This document shows, in pieces, positions 52,486 through 60,901 of a stretch of 64,000 nt of DNA. The position numbers and the translations under genes were made by a program. This DNA is from GM7GCV1 sp965222065 (GTDB lineage Bacteria > Pseudomonadota > Gammaproteobacteria > Pseudomonadales > GM7GCV1): assembly GCA_965222065.1 (NCBI GenBank), contig OZ244933.1, forward strand, positions 2,356,001-2,420,000. The letters run 5' to 3'. Each line of letters opens with the position of its first letter. The first letter of the stretch is position 1. The notes beneath the pieces are model-generated. The model was given only the letters and a program-made list of their open reading frames with translations, did not search any database and was not told where the DNA came from.

Positions 52486-55290
52486 ATGAGCGAATATAAA
52501 AGTACCTTAAACCTGCCCAGTACCGGGTTCCCCATGAAGGGAAACCTGGCCAATAGCGAACCCCAGAGACTGAAAGGCTGGATTGAGCAGGATATTTACG
52601 GGCAAATTCGCCGTGCACGAGCCGGTCGGGATCAGTTTATCCTTCATGATGGCCCTCCTTACGCCAACGGGGATTTGCACCTGGGCCATGCGGTCAACAA
52701 GGTGCTAAAGGATATTGTCGTCAAGAGCCAGACATTGAATGGACTGGACGTGCCCTACAAACCCGGCTGGGATTGTCATGGGTTACCTATTGAGCACCGG
52801 GTGGAAACCAAAATCGGCAAGGCCGGACAAAAGGTGGACCACGCCACCTTCAGGAAAAAATGTCGTGAATACGCGTTGACCCAGGTTGATCGTCAGCGGG
52901 AAACGTTCATCCGCATGGGCGTTCTGGGCGACTGGGATAACCCTTACCTGACCATGGACTTTGCCACCGAAGCAAATATTGTTCGGGCACTGGGCAAGAT
53001 CATTGAGAAAGGCCACCTGCATAAAGGGGAGAAGCCGGTTTACTGGAGTGTGGTCGGTGGGTCCGCACTGGCAGAGGCCGAGGTGGAATATCACGACAAA
53101 ACCTCGTACTCCATTGATGTGGCCTATCCGGTAACCGATGCCGCTTCACGAGCACAGTTTGTCAAAGCATTTGGTCAGTCAGCCGAAGAGGGCGACCTGG
53201 CGATTGTTATCTGGACAACCACGCCCTGGACATTGCCTTCAAGCCAGGCGGTCAGTCTGAATCCCGAGCTGGATTATGTGCTGGTCAATGTTGAAGGGCG
53301 CAAGCTGGTTGTTGCCCAGGCGCTTCTGGAAAGCTTCTGTCAGCGAGCAAAAATCGATGTTCCCGAAGTGCTGGCTGTTACGGTGGGTGCCGAACTGGAG
53401 AATGCGTCTTTGCATCATCCTTTCTATGACAAGCAGTTGCCCATATTGTTGGGTGATCATGTCACCACGGAAGCGGGTACGGGTTGCGTGCATACCGCAC
53501 CGGATCACGGCGTGGATGACTACAATGTGGGCAAAAAATATGGCCTTGGGATACTTAACTATGTGGATGACGGTGGTATCTACCGTGACACGGTCGAGCT
53601 GTTTGCCGGCGAGCATGTCTACAAAGTCGATCCCATGGTACTTGAAGTGGTTCAGGAGCATGGCAACCTGCTGAGCCAGTCGCAGTTTGAACACAGCTAT
53701 CCGCACTGCTGGCGCACAAAAACCCCGTTGATATTCCGCGCGACTCCGCAATGGTTTATCAGTATGACCCAGGCGGATCTACTGAAAAAAGTAAAGGCGG
53801 AAGTGGAGAATGTTCAATGGATTCCGGGCTGGGGCAGGGCGCGTATCGACTCCATGCTGGATAGCAGCCCCGACTGGTGTATTTCTCGCCAGCGTACCTG
53901 GGGAGTTCCTATTTGCCTGTTTGTGCATAAGGAGACCCAGGAGTTGCATCCACGCACGCTGGAAATCATTGAAGAAGTTGCCCAACTGATTGAAAAAGAA
54001 GGGATGGATGCCTGGTTCGAGCTGGACGTTGCCGCCATTCTTGGTGTAGATGCAGAAAATTATAAGCAGGTGACGGATACCCTGGATGTCTGGTTCGATT
54101 CCGGTGTTACTCACTATTCAGTCCTTAAGCAGGAAGCACAATTGCGTTTCCCCGCGGACCTCTATCTGGAAGGGTCTGACCAGCATCGTGGCTGGTTTCA
54201 GTCCAGCCTGAAGACCTCGGTTGCCATGAATGATTGTGCGCCTTATCGGCAGGTATTGACCCATGGGTTTACTGTAGACCAGCAGGGACGCAAGATGTCC
54301 AAATCAATCGGCAATGTCATTGAGCCGCAAAAAGTCATGTCGACCCTGGGAGCCGATGTGATGCGTTTGTGGATTGCGGCGACGGATTTTTCCGGTGAAA
54401 TGAGCGTGTCCGATGAGATCCTCAAACGCACGTCCGATTCCTACCGACGGATTCGCAACACTCTCCGATACATGCTATCCAACCTGGATGGCTTTGATCC
54501 TCAGAGCAATGCTGTGCCAACAGAAGACCTGTTGTCGCTGGATCGCTGGGCGCTGGATGCCACAGCACGTTTGCAGGCAGACATCATTCGTTATTACAAC
54601 GAGTACCAGTTCCATTTGATCTATCAGAAATTGCACAATTTCTGTGTCGTGGAAATGGGCGGCTTTTATCTGGATATCATCAAGGACAGGATTTATACCT
54701 GCCCGGTCGATTCGCTGGCACGGCGTTCGGCGCAGACGGCCATTTATTCCATTGCCAATGCATTTGTGCGCTGGATTGCGCCTATTTTGAGTTTTACTGC
54801 CGATGAAGCCTGGGAGCATATGCCCGGGGCTGAAGGCTCCGTATTTGTCCAGGAATGGTGGCAAAACCTCCCACGTCTCGATGATGCCTCGGCAATCAAT
54901 GCCGGGGACTGGGAGCAGATCATTGATGCCCGCGACGCGATCAACAAGGTGTTGGAAGAATGCAGACGCGATGGGCTGATTCGCAGCTCGCTGGAAGCTG
55001 AAATTGAAATTCAGGCCCCGCCTGAACTCAGACATCTTTTTGAAACCCTGTCCGATGAACTGCGATTCGTATTAATGGTGTCATCGGCAACCTTAACGGA
55101 CAGTTCTCCCGCTGCTAAAACTACCGAAATTGATGGGCTGACAGTGACTGTTCGCAAATCGGACGCGGAGAAGTGCGTCCGTTGCTGGCACTTCCGTCCG
55201 GATGTGGGCACTGTGGATGCGCACCCCGAGCTTTGCGCGCGCTGCGTGGAAAATATTGAAGGTGATGGTGAAGTCCGTCGCTTTGCCTGA
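52486..55290 (+). CDS. ileS: Isoleucyl-tRNA synthetase
   Basis: The 934-residue protein is a standard bacterial type I IleRS: HIGH motif as PYANGDLHLGH (about residue 64), the editing domain (TTPWTLPSSQ, GTGCVHTAPDHG), KMSKS in GRKMSKSIGN (about 603), and a C-terminal zinc site (CVRCWHFRP, CARCVENI). It charges tRNA-Ile. It is encoded between ribF and lspA, as in many gammaproteobacteria. Confidence 0.97.
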   Translation: MSEYKSTLNLPSTGFPMKGNLANSEPQRLKGWIEQDIYGQIRRARAGRDQFILHDGPPYANGDLHLGHAVNKVLKDIVVKSQTLNGLDVPYKPGWDCHGLPIEHRVETKIGKAGQKVDHATFRKKCREYALTQVDRQRETFIRMGVLGDWDNPYLTMDFATEANIVRALGKIIEKGHLHKGEKPVYWSVVGGSALAEAEVEYHDKTSYSIDVAYPVTDAASRAQFVKAFGQSAEEGDLAIVIWTTTPWTLPSSQAVSLNPELDYVLVNVEGRKLVVAQALLESFCQRAKIDVPEVLAVTVGAELENASLHHPFYDKQLPILLGDHVTTEAGTGCVHTAPDHGVDDYNVGKKYGLGILNYVDDGGIYRDTVELFAGEHVYKVDPMVLEVVQEHGNLLSQSQFEHSYPHCWRTKTPLIFRATPQWFISMTQADLLKKVKAEVENVQWIPGWGRARIDSMLDSSPDWCISRQRTWGVPICLFVHKETQELHPRTLEIIEEVAQLIEKEGMDAWFELDVAAILGVDAENYKQVTDTLDVWFDSGVTHYSVLKQEAQLRFPADLYLEGSDQHRGWFQSSLKTSVAMNDCAPYRQVLTHGFTVDQQGRKMSKSIGNVIEPQKVMSTLGADVMRLWIAATDFSGEMSVSDEILKRTSDSYRRIRNTLRYMLSNLDGFDPQSNAVPTEDLLSLDRWALDATARLQADIIRYYNEYQFHLIYQKLHNFCVVEMGGFYLDIIKDRIYTCPVDSLARRSAQTAIYSIANAFVRWIAPILSFTADEAWEHMPGAEGSVFVQEWWQNLPRLDDASAINAGDWEQIIDARDAINKVLEECRRDGLIRSSLEAEIEIQAPPELRHLFETLSDELRFVLMVSSATLTDSSPAAKTTEIDGLTVTVRKSDAEKCVRCWHFRPDVGTVDAHPELCARCVENIEGDGEVRRFA

Positions 55291-55305
55291 TTTGGGAACT
55301 TTGGA

Positions 55306-55821
55306 ATGGTAGCGCTGTCTGGGTTTGCGGAATTATTGCGAAAGCAGTGGCACTGGTATCTGGTTGCACTGGTTGTCATCTTACTTGATCAGTGGACCAA
55401 ATCCCTGGCGACAGCGTACCTGAGCTACGGGCGCCCTGTGGAAATCACGCCTTTTTTTGATTTGAGGCTGGTCTGGAATTACGGGGCGGCATTTAGTTTT
55501 CTAAGCGATGCTGGCGGCTGGCAGCGATGGTTTTTCCTGGGTATTTCGGTGCTGGCCAGTTTATTGATTGCTTTCTGGTGGCTACCTGTACAGAGCCGGA
55601 TCTGGTCATTGGCGGGAATGGCCCTGGTTTTGGGAGGCGCCGTAGGCAACCTCATCGATCGCGCGGTACTTGGCTATGTGGTTGATTTTGTCTCCGTGCA
55701 TTGGCAGCAGAATTACTTTCCTGCATTTAACATCGCTGATTCCGCCATCACTCTTGGGGCAATTGCCCTGGGAATTGACTGGATAATCCTGGAGCCACGG
55801 GACTCCAAAACGAACCCCTAA
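55306..55821 (+). CDS. lspA: Lipoprotein signal peptidase
   Basis: The 171-residue protein has four helices and the LspA catalytic motifs: DQWTKSLA at the N-terminus, WNYGAAFSFL, GNLIDRAVLGYVVDFV (first Asp) and FNIADSAITLG (second Asp). It cleaves prolipoprotein signals, for example those of the MBL and DUF3833 lipoproteins in this window. It starts 15 bp after the ileS stop. Confidence 0.96.
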   Translation: MVALSGFAELLRKQWHWYLVALVVILLDQWTKSLATAYLSYGRPVEITPFFDLRLVWNYGAAFSFLSDAGGWQRWFFLGISVLASLLIAFWWLPVQSRIWSLAGMALVLGGAVGNLIDRAVLGYVVDFVSVHWQQNYFPAFNIADSAITLGAIALGIDWIILEPRDSKTNP

Positions 55822-55842
55822 AACAAGACAAAAGAGCCCTTC

Positions 55843-56295
55843 ATGACAGTCATGCTTAAAATTGATCGAGAAACACGGGTTACCCTGAACTTTGCGCTTA
55901 AACTGGAAGACGGTCAGGTGGTTGATTCAAACTTTGATCGTGAACCGGTCGCCTTTAATGTGGGCGACGGCAAATTACTACCCGGTTTCGAGTCCCGCTT
56001 GCTGGGACTGCAAGCGGGCGATGAGGCCTCATTTACCATTCCCGCTGATGATGCCTTCGGCGTACATAATGAGGACAACATCCAGGCTTTTGATATTGAA
56101 CAATTTGCCGATGCCGATGAGCTGCAAAAAGGGCTGGTGCTGAATTTTACCGATGCCGCTCATGGCGAGGTACCGGGCGTTATCCAGGATATTGATGAAG
56201 ACCGGGTCTGGGTTGATTTCAATCACCCGCTGGCTGGAAGATCACTGGTGTTTGATGTCAAAATCCATAGTGTGGAACCCAGAACCTCTCACTAA
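55843..56295 (+). CDS. fkpB: FKBP-type peptidyl-prolyl isomerase (SlpA/FkpB)
   Basis: The 150-residue protein has the SlyD/SlpA-type FKBP core (VTLNFALKLEDGQVVDSNFDREPVAF, GDGKLLPGFESRLLGLQAGD) with an inserted flap domain, and FNHPLAGRSLVFDVKI. It speeds prolyl isomerisation and acts as a chaperone. The genes fkpB and ispH overlap by one base (TAATG). Confidence 0.94.
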   Translation: MTVMLKIDRETRVTLNFALKLEDGQVVDSNFDREPVAFNVGDGKLLPGFESRLLGLQAGDEASFTIPADDAFGVHNEDNIQAFDIEQFADADELQKGLVLNFTDAAHGEVPGVIQDIDEDRVWVDFNHPLAGRSLVFDVKIHSVEPRTSH

Positions 56296-57236
56296 TGCAG
56301 ATAAACCTTGCCAATCCTCGCGGCTTTTGCGCCGGTGTTGACCGGGCGATTGATATCGTCAACCGGGCGCTGGATGTATTTGGCCCGCCGATTTACGTAC
56401 GGCACGAAGTGGTTCATAACAAATTTGTGGTGAATGCGCTGAAAGAGCGTGGTGCCGTATTTGTGGATGAGCTGGACGAAGTGCCGGAAGATGTTATCGT
56501 TATTTTCAGCGCCCATGGTGTGTCCCAGGCCGTGCGTTCTGAAGCCGAAAAACGCTCCCTGAAAGTTTTTGACGCCACCTGCCCCCTGGTCACCAAGGTT
56601 CATCTCGAGGTGGTCAAGTACAGCCAGGAAGGGACAGAGTGTGTGCTAATTGGCCATGCGGGTCATCCGGAAGTGGAAGGAACCATGGGGCAATACAATG
56701 CCAGCAACGGCGGGGCAATTTATCTCGTGGAGTGCCCGGAGGATGTCGCTAAACTGGATGTGAAAAATCCGGATAACTTTGCCTACGTCACCCAGACCAC
56801 GCTGTCGATGGACGACACCGGGGTGATTATCGATGCCTTGCGTAAACGGTTTCCCAATATCCGTGGACCTCGAAAGGATGACATTTGTTACGCCACCCAA
56901 AACCGCCAGGATGCAGTAAAACAGCTTGCACTGGAGTCTGATCTTGTACTGGTCGTCGGTTCAGTAAACAGTTCGAATTCCAATCGCTTGTGCGAACTCG
57001 CCCAACGCTGTGGCGCCGAGTCCTATCTGATTGATGATGCCAGTCATATCCGGTCTGAGTGGTTGTCCGGAAAAAAAGCCATTGGCATTACGGCAGGAGC
57101 CTCTGCGCCGGAGATTCTTGTGCAAGACGTCATAAGCCGGCTTAAAGAGCTGGGAGCCAGCGAGCCTCGTCACCTATCGGGCATTGAAGAAAATGTCCAT
57201 TTCTCCCTGCCCAAGGAATTGCGCCCGGCTGGCTAG
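56295..57236 (+). CDS. ispH: 4-hydroxy-3-methylbut-2-enyl diphosphate reductase
   Basis: The 313-residue protein is the [4Fe-4S] enzyme of the MEP isoprenoid pathway. The three cluster cysteines are in NPRGFCAGVDRA (about residue 12), FDATCPLVTKVH (about 96) and DDICYATQNRQ (about 197). Other motifs are VRHEVVHNKFVV and the C-terminal TAGASAPEILVQDV. It is the last housekeeping gene before the pilin cluster. Confidence 0.97.
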   Translation: MQINLANPRGFCAGVDRAIDIVNRALDVFGPPIYVRHEVVHNKFVVNALKERGAVFVDELDEVPEDVIVIFSAHGVSQAVRSEAEKRSLKVFDATCPLVTKVHLEVVKYSQEGTECVLIGHAGHPEVEGTMGQYNASNGGAIYLVECPEDVAKLDVKNPDNFAYVTQTTLSMDDTGVIIDALRKRFPNIRGPRKDDICYATQNRQDAVKQLALESDLVLVVGSVNSSNSNRLCELAQRCGAESYLIDDASHIRSEWLSGKKAIGITAGASAPEILVQDVISRLKELGASEPRHLSGIEENVHFSLPKELRPAG

Positions 57237-57277
57237 CCTGGTCTTTTGGTTAGTTGTCCTGAAACAGCTTGAACCTT

Positions 57278-57325
57278 AACCTCCATAGTTTCCGTTCAGG
57301 AAGAACGGTCAAAACCATGGAGGTT
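57278..57325 (+). promoter_or_regulatory. Shine-Dalgarno-sequestering stem-loop before the first pilin gene
   Basis: AACCTCCAT (57278-57286) is the exact reverse complement of ATGGAGGTT (57317-57325), which contains the GGAGG ribosome site (57319-57323) of the gene starting at ATG 57330. Inside lies a second perfect hairpin, CCGTTC (57292-57297) with GAACGG (57303-57308). The folded leader would hide the ribosome site. Confidence 0.7.
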
Positions 57326-57329
57326 GTTG

Positions 57330-57896
57330 ATGTCTACAAGGAATCGTGGACAAAAATATTCTTGTGTCTTTTCTGCCTTGCCGGTCGGTTTTTCCCTGAT
57401 TGAACTGATATTGGCATTGGCCATCACGGCCATTCTTGCAAGTCTGGTCTCGCCAGCTATTTCATCCTGGATTGAGTCGACCCAGGCAAAAACTGTCCAG
57501 CAGCAAATCGCTTCGTTATTGTCAGAGGCTCGATATCGTGCGTTATCCAAAGCCGAAACCCTGACAATATGCCATCTGGAAATGCGTCAATGCTCCGGAG
57601 ATTTCCGTTTTCCATTGTCGACCTTTGTCGATTCAAACCGGGATGCCATCTGGGATGCGGACGAAATCCTGCTGTACCAGGCCTCCACTGATTTACCCGC
57701 CAGTGCCCGGTTGTCCTGGAATCGAAAGGGTGGCTTTGTACGGTTCTGGCCAAATGGGGGAACAGGGGCGCTCACAGGCTCAATATCCTACTGTCACAGC
57801 GAGCAACCGACCAATGACTTCCGAATTGTTGTCGCCCGAACCGGTCGTTTGAGGATCGACAAAAACGACACTCGCTGTAACCAGTTCAAGGAATAA
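57330..57896 (+). CDS. fimT: GspH/FimT-family type IV minor pseudopilin
   Basis: The 188-residue protein has a type III prepilin leader (VGF cleavage site, then SLIELILALAITAILASLV) and a GspH/FimT C-terminal domain with cysteines (CHLEMRQCSGDF, CNQFKE). The glutamate at mature position 5 is present. Minor pilins of this type prime assembly of type IV pili. ATG 57330 follows GGAGG, which the leader stem-loop can hide. The symbol is by similarity; FimU is possible. Confidence 0.8.
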   Translation: MSTRNRGQKYSCVFSALPVGFSLIELILALAITAILASLVSPAISSWIESTQAKTVQQQIASLLSEARYRALSKAETLTICHLEMRQCSGDFRFPLSTFVDSNRDAIWDADEILLYQASTDLPASARLSWNRKGGFVRFWPNGGTGALTGSISYCHSEQPTNDFRIVVARTGRLRIDKNDTRCNQFKE

Positions 57897-57902
57897 ATAT
57901 GA

Positions 57903-57925
57903 AACAGGTCTCAAAATGACCTGTT
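57903..57925 (+). terminator. Stem-loop after the first pilin gene
   Basis: AACAGGTC (57903-57910) and GACCTGTT (57918-57925) form an 8-bp perfect stem with a 7-nt loop, directly after the stop codon. No T-run follows, so it may stabilise or process mRNA rather than terminate it. Confidence 0.5.
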
Positions 57926-57960
57926 CATTAACCATTTAGCGTCGATTTTGCCCGTTGGGC

Positions 57961-58018
57961 TGCTAGCACTTGAGATACTTGATGAAGAAGTAAGATGATA
58001 CTTATCAAGTACTTAGCA
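57961..58018 (+). promoter_or_regulatory. Leader stem-loop before the second pilin gene
   Basis: ACTTGAT (57977-57983) pairs with ATCAAGT (58004-58010), and outer TGCTA (57961-57965) pairs with TAGCA (58014-58018), ending 14 nt before ATG 58033. No clear ribosome site precedes that ATG, so this structured leader may control translation. Confidence 0.45.
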
Positions 58019-58032
58019 AAAATCCGACGTCA

Positions 58033-58551
58033 ATGGAAAAAGATCAGGGTTTTACCCTTATTGAACTCATGGTAACCGTTGCTCTGGTGGCAATTCTGGC
58101 AGCTATTGCGACGCCTGGTATGCGCAGTTTTATGGAAAATGCGCAGATCAAATCAGAGGCGCAGCGCATGGCCAGCCTGTTGTCGCTGGCAAGAAACCAG
58201 GCAATCACCGATAACCTTCCCATGGTGGTTAGCGGGTCGATTATCAATGACGCGCTGGCAATTGATATTTACAGCAATAGTAATGATGACGCCACACTGA
58301 CGTTCGAAGCGGGCGACACCTACATTGAGCGTTCCACGGGTTCGCAAACAGAGTTGGATATCGGTTCGAATGCCGTGGTCTCGGACGACAATATCATCCT
58401 GTTTGATGATGACGGTCGCCTGGATGAAACCGGGCCGGCCATCCTGACGTTCTGCAATGAATCACATACGCGCGGGCGTCAGGTGACGGTCAATATTATT
58501 GGTCGGGTCAGCATTTCGGATTTGAGTGACCCCGCAACAGAGTGTTTGTAA
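58033..58551 (+). CDS. fimU: GspH/FimT-family type IV minor pilin (FimU-like)
   Basis: The 172-residue protein begins with a very short prepilin leader (MEKDQG, then FTLIELMVTVALVAILAAIA) with the conserved Glu5. The body holds a GspH domain with acidic loops (SNSNDDATLTFEAGD) and a terminal cysteine pair (CNESHT, ATECL). It is a second FimT/FimU-type protein, 136 bp after the first, which is usual in Pseudomonas-like clusters (fimT-fimU). Confidence 0.82.
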   Translation: MEKDQGFTLIELMVTVALVAILAAIATPGMRSFMENAQIKSEAQRMASLLSLARNQAITDNLPMVVSGSIINDALAIDIYSNSNDDATLTFEAGDTYIERSTGSQTELDIGSNAVVSDDNIILFDDDGRLDETGPAILTFCNESHTRGRQVTVNIIGRVSISDLSDPATECL

Positions 58552-58558
58552 CTGAGTC

Positions 58559-59131
58559 ATGAATAAAAACATCTACAAAAATACACCTGTCCGTTATCGG
58601 GGTGCCTCGTTAATCGAGGTCATTATCTCTGTATTTATTTTTGCCGTCGGCGTGCTCGGTTTTGCTTCATTGCAGTCGCGATCCATCCAGGCGACGTTCG
58701 ACAATACCCAACGTGACCAGGTGGTCTGGTTGTCCCAGAGCCTTATCGATCGGGTGCGTGTAAACAAGCCTGGTGCCACGACCTATGCCGCCACACTGAC
58801 AGATTTTGATTTTGCTGACTGCGCTACACCGGCAACGCTTTGTGATGCCGGTACCTGTACAGAAACACAAATGGCGACCTACGACGTTTGGGATATGTAT
58901 TGCCGTAACAGTTTCCAGGGGGCGTCAGCGATTCGTGGTCTTTCAGTCAATCTGGAGTGCTCGGACAGTGATGGTGATGACACGGTGTGTGCACCCTCAG
59001 CGGATATGCTGCTAACGACCAACTGGTGCGCCCGCGGTGCTGAATCTACTGAAGGGCTCGCCACTACAGCAGATGATGCCTGTGAAAACACCATTGCGGA
59101 GATGGAATACAGAGTGGGGTTCCGGCCATGA
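58559..59131 (+). CDS. pilV: Type IV pilus minor pilin PilV
   Basis: The 190-residue protein has a PilV-type leader: RYRG, then ASLIEVIISVFIFAVGVLGFASLQ, which matches the family's GxSLIEV and GVLG(L/F)A pattern. The body is cysteine-rich (CATPATLCDAGTC, CSDSDGDDTVC), suggesting disulfides. It overlaps pilW by 4 bp. Confidence 0.87.
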   Translation: MNKNIYKNTPVRYRGASLIEVIISVFIFAVGVLGFASLQSRSIQATFDNTQRDQVVWLSQSLIDRVRVNKPGATTYAATLTDFDFADCATPATLCDAGTCTETQMATYDVWDMYCRNSFQGASAIRGLSVNLECSDSDGDDTVCAPSADMLLTTNWCARGAESTEGLATTADDACENTIAEMEYRVGFRP

Positions 59132-59928
59132 GTATGCATTCCAGACAGCAGGGTTTAACCCTCATCGAGGTCATGATATCGGTCACCATGGGGCTGTTGT
59201 TCCTGACGGCGGCGCTGGGTTATCTGGTTACAGGTCAACAGTCATTTCGCTCTCAGGACACGGGTACCCGTATCCAGGAAAATGCCCGTTTTGCCATGGA
59301 TATCCTGCGCCGCAACATTCGTATGGCGGGCTATAGCGATGACCTGACAATCGCCCCCGCCTACGTCTATCGCGAAGCCTGTGGTGCCAACAATCCATGT
59401 TCGGATGATACGGCGACAAACCAGGGCGACCGCCTGGCTGTCGCTATGGTATCTCCTGATGCCGAGGATTGTCTGGGTAATAACCTGGGAGCCGACACCC
59501 ATGTCGCCAATGTGTTCTGGGTAGAGACCGTGGGAGGCATGTCTTCCCTTTACTGCCGTGGCTGGGATGTGGAAAACGATAACTGGCATTCGGCATCGCA
59601 GCCGCTTGTCGACGGGATTGATCAAATGCAGGTCCAGTATGGCGTCTACAACGCCGCAACTGACAGCATTGACCGCTATCTCAATGCCACAGGAGTGGAA
59701 GGGCTAACCAATGGCTGGGACAACGTTCGCTCGGTGCGCATTGCCCTCCTGGTTCAGTCTGGCCAGGACACGGATGAAGCAGATACCAGTGGCAATACGG
59801 TTGGTAATGCAACCTTTGCCGCCAACTACAGCACATTTACCTTGCTGGATGGCGCGGCCTATTCCCCAGGCGATCAGCGCATCCGGCGTGTGTTTACCAA
59901 CACCGTTGCCATTAATAACGCACTTTAG
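59128..59928 (+). CDS. pilW: Type IV pilus minor pilin PilW
   Basis: The 266-residue protein has a prepilin N-terminus (QQG, then LTLIEVMISVTMGLLFLTAALGYL) and the PilW pattern RIQENARFAMDILRRNIRMAGYSD. Its length matches the family (about 270). It joins PilV and PilX in the pilus tip complex that presents PilY1. Confidence 0.9.
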   Translation: MSMHSRQQGLTLIEVMISVTMGLLFLTAALGYLVTGQQSFRSQDTGTRIQENARFAMDILRRNIRMAGYSDDLTIAPAYVYREACGANNPCSDDTATNQGDRLAVAMVSPDAEDCLGNNLGADTHVANVFWVETVGGMSSLYCRGWDVENDNWHSASQPLVDGIDQMQVQYGVYNAATDSIDRYLNATGVEGLTNGWDNVRSVRIALLVQSGQDTDEADTSGNTVGNATFAANYSTFTLLDGAAYSPGDQRIRRVFTNTVAINNAL

Positions 59929-59942
59929 ATCATAAATTTACG

Positions 59943-60503
59943 ATGAGTATCCGAAACAAATTACCAAAAAAACAGCGCGGCTCAACACTGGTTGTGGTGT
60001 TGGTGATTCTGATTGTCATGACTTTCCTGGGATTGGGCGCCATGAGCGACACCAACCTGCAACTGGCCATGGTGCGCAATAGTCAGTTCCAGACCGGGGT
60101 TTACACGGCGGCGCTCACTGAGATCAATGCGCAGCTGGATGCCATTAACAACAATGCCGAGGCGGATACGGACCAGATCATTCTGGATCTGGTGCAATCA
60201 ACCACAACGTTTAATAACGGCATTGAATCCCGTAGCCTTGACTCACAGGGCGCGATGGCTGATGGCCACGATTTTGATCTTCTGCTGGAATCGGTGCTTG
60301 GCTCTGACGCACAACACTTTACGACCTCTCTCACCATTACCGAGCCCAATGCCAATTCGTTTTTGCCGGTGGAAGGCATGTCGCTTTCTCCAGACAGCAC
60401 GGTGAAGTGGCTGGTCATGGAGTTTGACAGTTCCGCATCCATCACAAATACCGGTACCCAGTCTGACCAGGTACAGGGATTTAGATATCTGTCAGCCAAT
60501 TAG
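59943..60503 (+). CDS. pilX: Type IV pilus minor pilin PilX
   Basis: The 186-residue protein has the PilX start KKQRG, then STLVVVLVILIVMTFLGLGAM, which lacks Glu5 as PilX proteins do, followed by the family SDTNLQLAMVRNSQFQTGVYTAA helix. It starts 14 bp after pilW. Its TAG stop lies in the loop of an 8-bp hairpin. Confidence 0.85.
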   Translation: MSIRNKLPKKQRGSTLVVVLVILIVMTFLGLGAMSDTNLQLAMVRNSQFQTGVYTAALTEINAQLDAINNNAEADTDQIILDLVQSTTTFNNGIESRSLDSQGAMADGHDFDLLLESVLGSDAQHFTTSLTITEPNANSFLPVEGMSLSPDSTVKWLVMEFDSSASITNTGTQSDQVQGFRYLSAN

Positions 60504-60511
60504 TTGGCTGA
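60492..60511 (+). promoter_or_regulatory. Stem-loop around the pilX stop codon
   Basis: TCAGCCAA (60492-60499) and TTGGCTGA (60504-60511) form a perfect 8-bp stem; the loop TTAG contains the pilX stop codon. It lies 15 bp before the next ATG and may uncouple or pause translation between pilX and the downstream genes. Confidence 0.5.
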
Positions 60512-60525
60512 AGCCGAGGTTTTTT

Positions 60526-60897
60526 ATGAAATACGCAAGACAAAAATTTTCTCTCCCGGGCTTTGTGCTGGCAGGTTGTATCGCCATGTCGCCGGTACTG
60601 GCGCAGGATCGCAAGATTGCCAACTCGCCCTTGACCTATGTGGATCAGGTACGGGTAGCCATTATCTCTACAGATGAGGATTTGCCAAACCAGGGAACAT
60701 TGCGACTGGTTGGGGATTGTGAGTTTTGTGGCCAGTCATTGCGCTTTGATGATGGCACAGAGCTGGTGACCCCTTTTTACCAGGGCGAGATGGACGTCGA
60801 GATCCTGGAAGAGCAGCAATTTGCCTACGCACTGGTCCGATTGAATACGTCGTCTGGCGAAGTGCTGGAGATCAATTACATGCCGGTGGAGTACTGA
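60526..60897 (+). CDS. Small exported protein between pilX and pilY1, unknown
   Basis: The 123-residue protein has a signal peptide (GFVLAGCIAMSPVLAQ) and then a beta-rich body with one cysteine pair (GDCEFCGQSLRF). I do not recognise the family. ATG 60526 follows AGCCGAGG; the longer frame from 60424 overlaps pilX and is not used. Its position between pilX and pilY1 suggests a periplasmic partner of PilY1 or of the pilus tip. Confidence 0.65.
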   Translation: MKYARQKFSLPGFVLAGCIAMSPVLAQDRKIANSPLTYVDQVRVAIISTDEDLPNQGTLRLVGDCEFCGQSLRFDDGTELVTPFYQGEMDVEILEEQQFAYALVRLNTSSGEVLEINYMPVEY

Positions 60898-60901
60898 TGC
60901 C

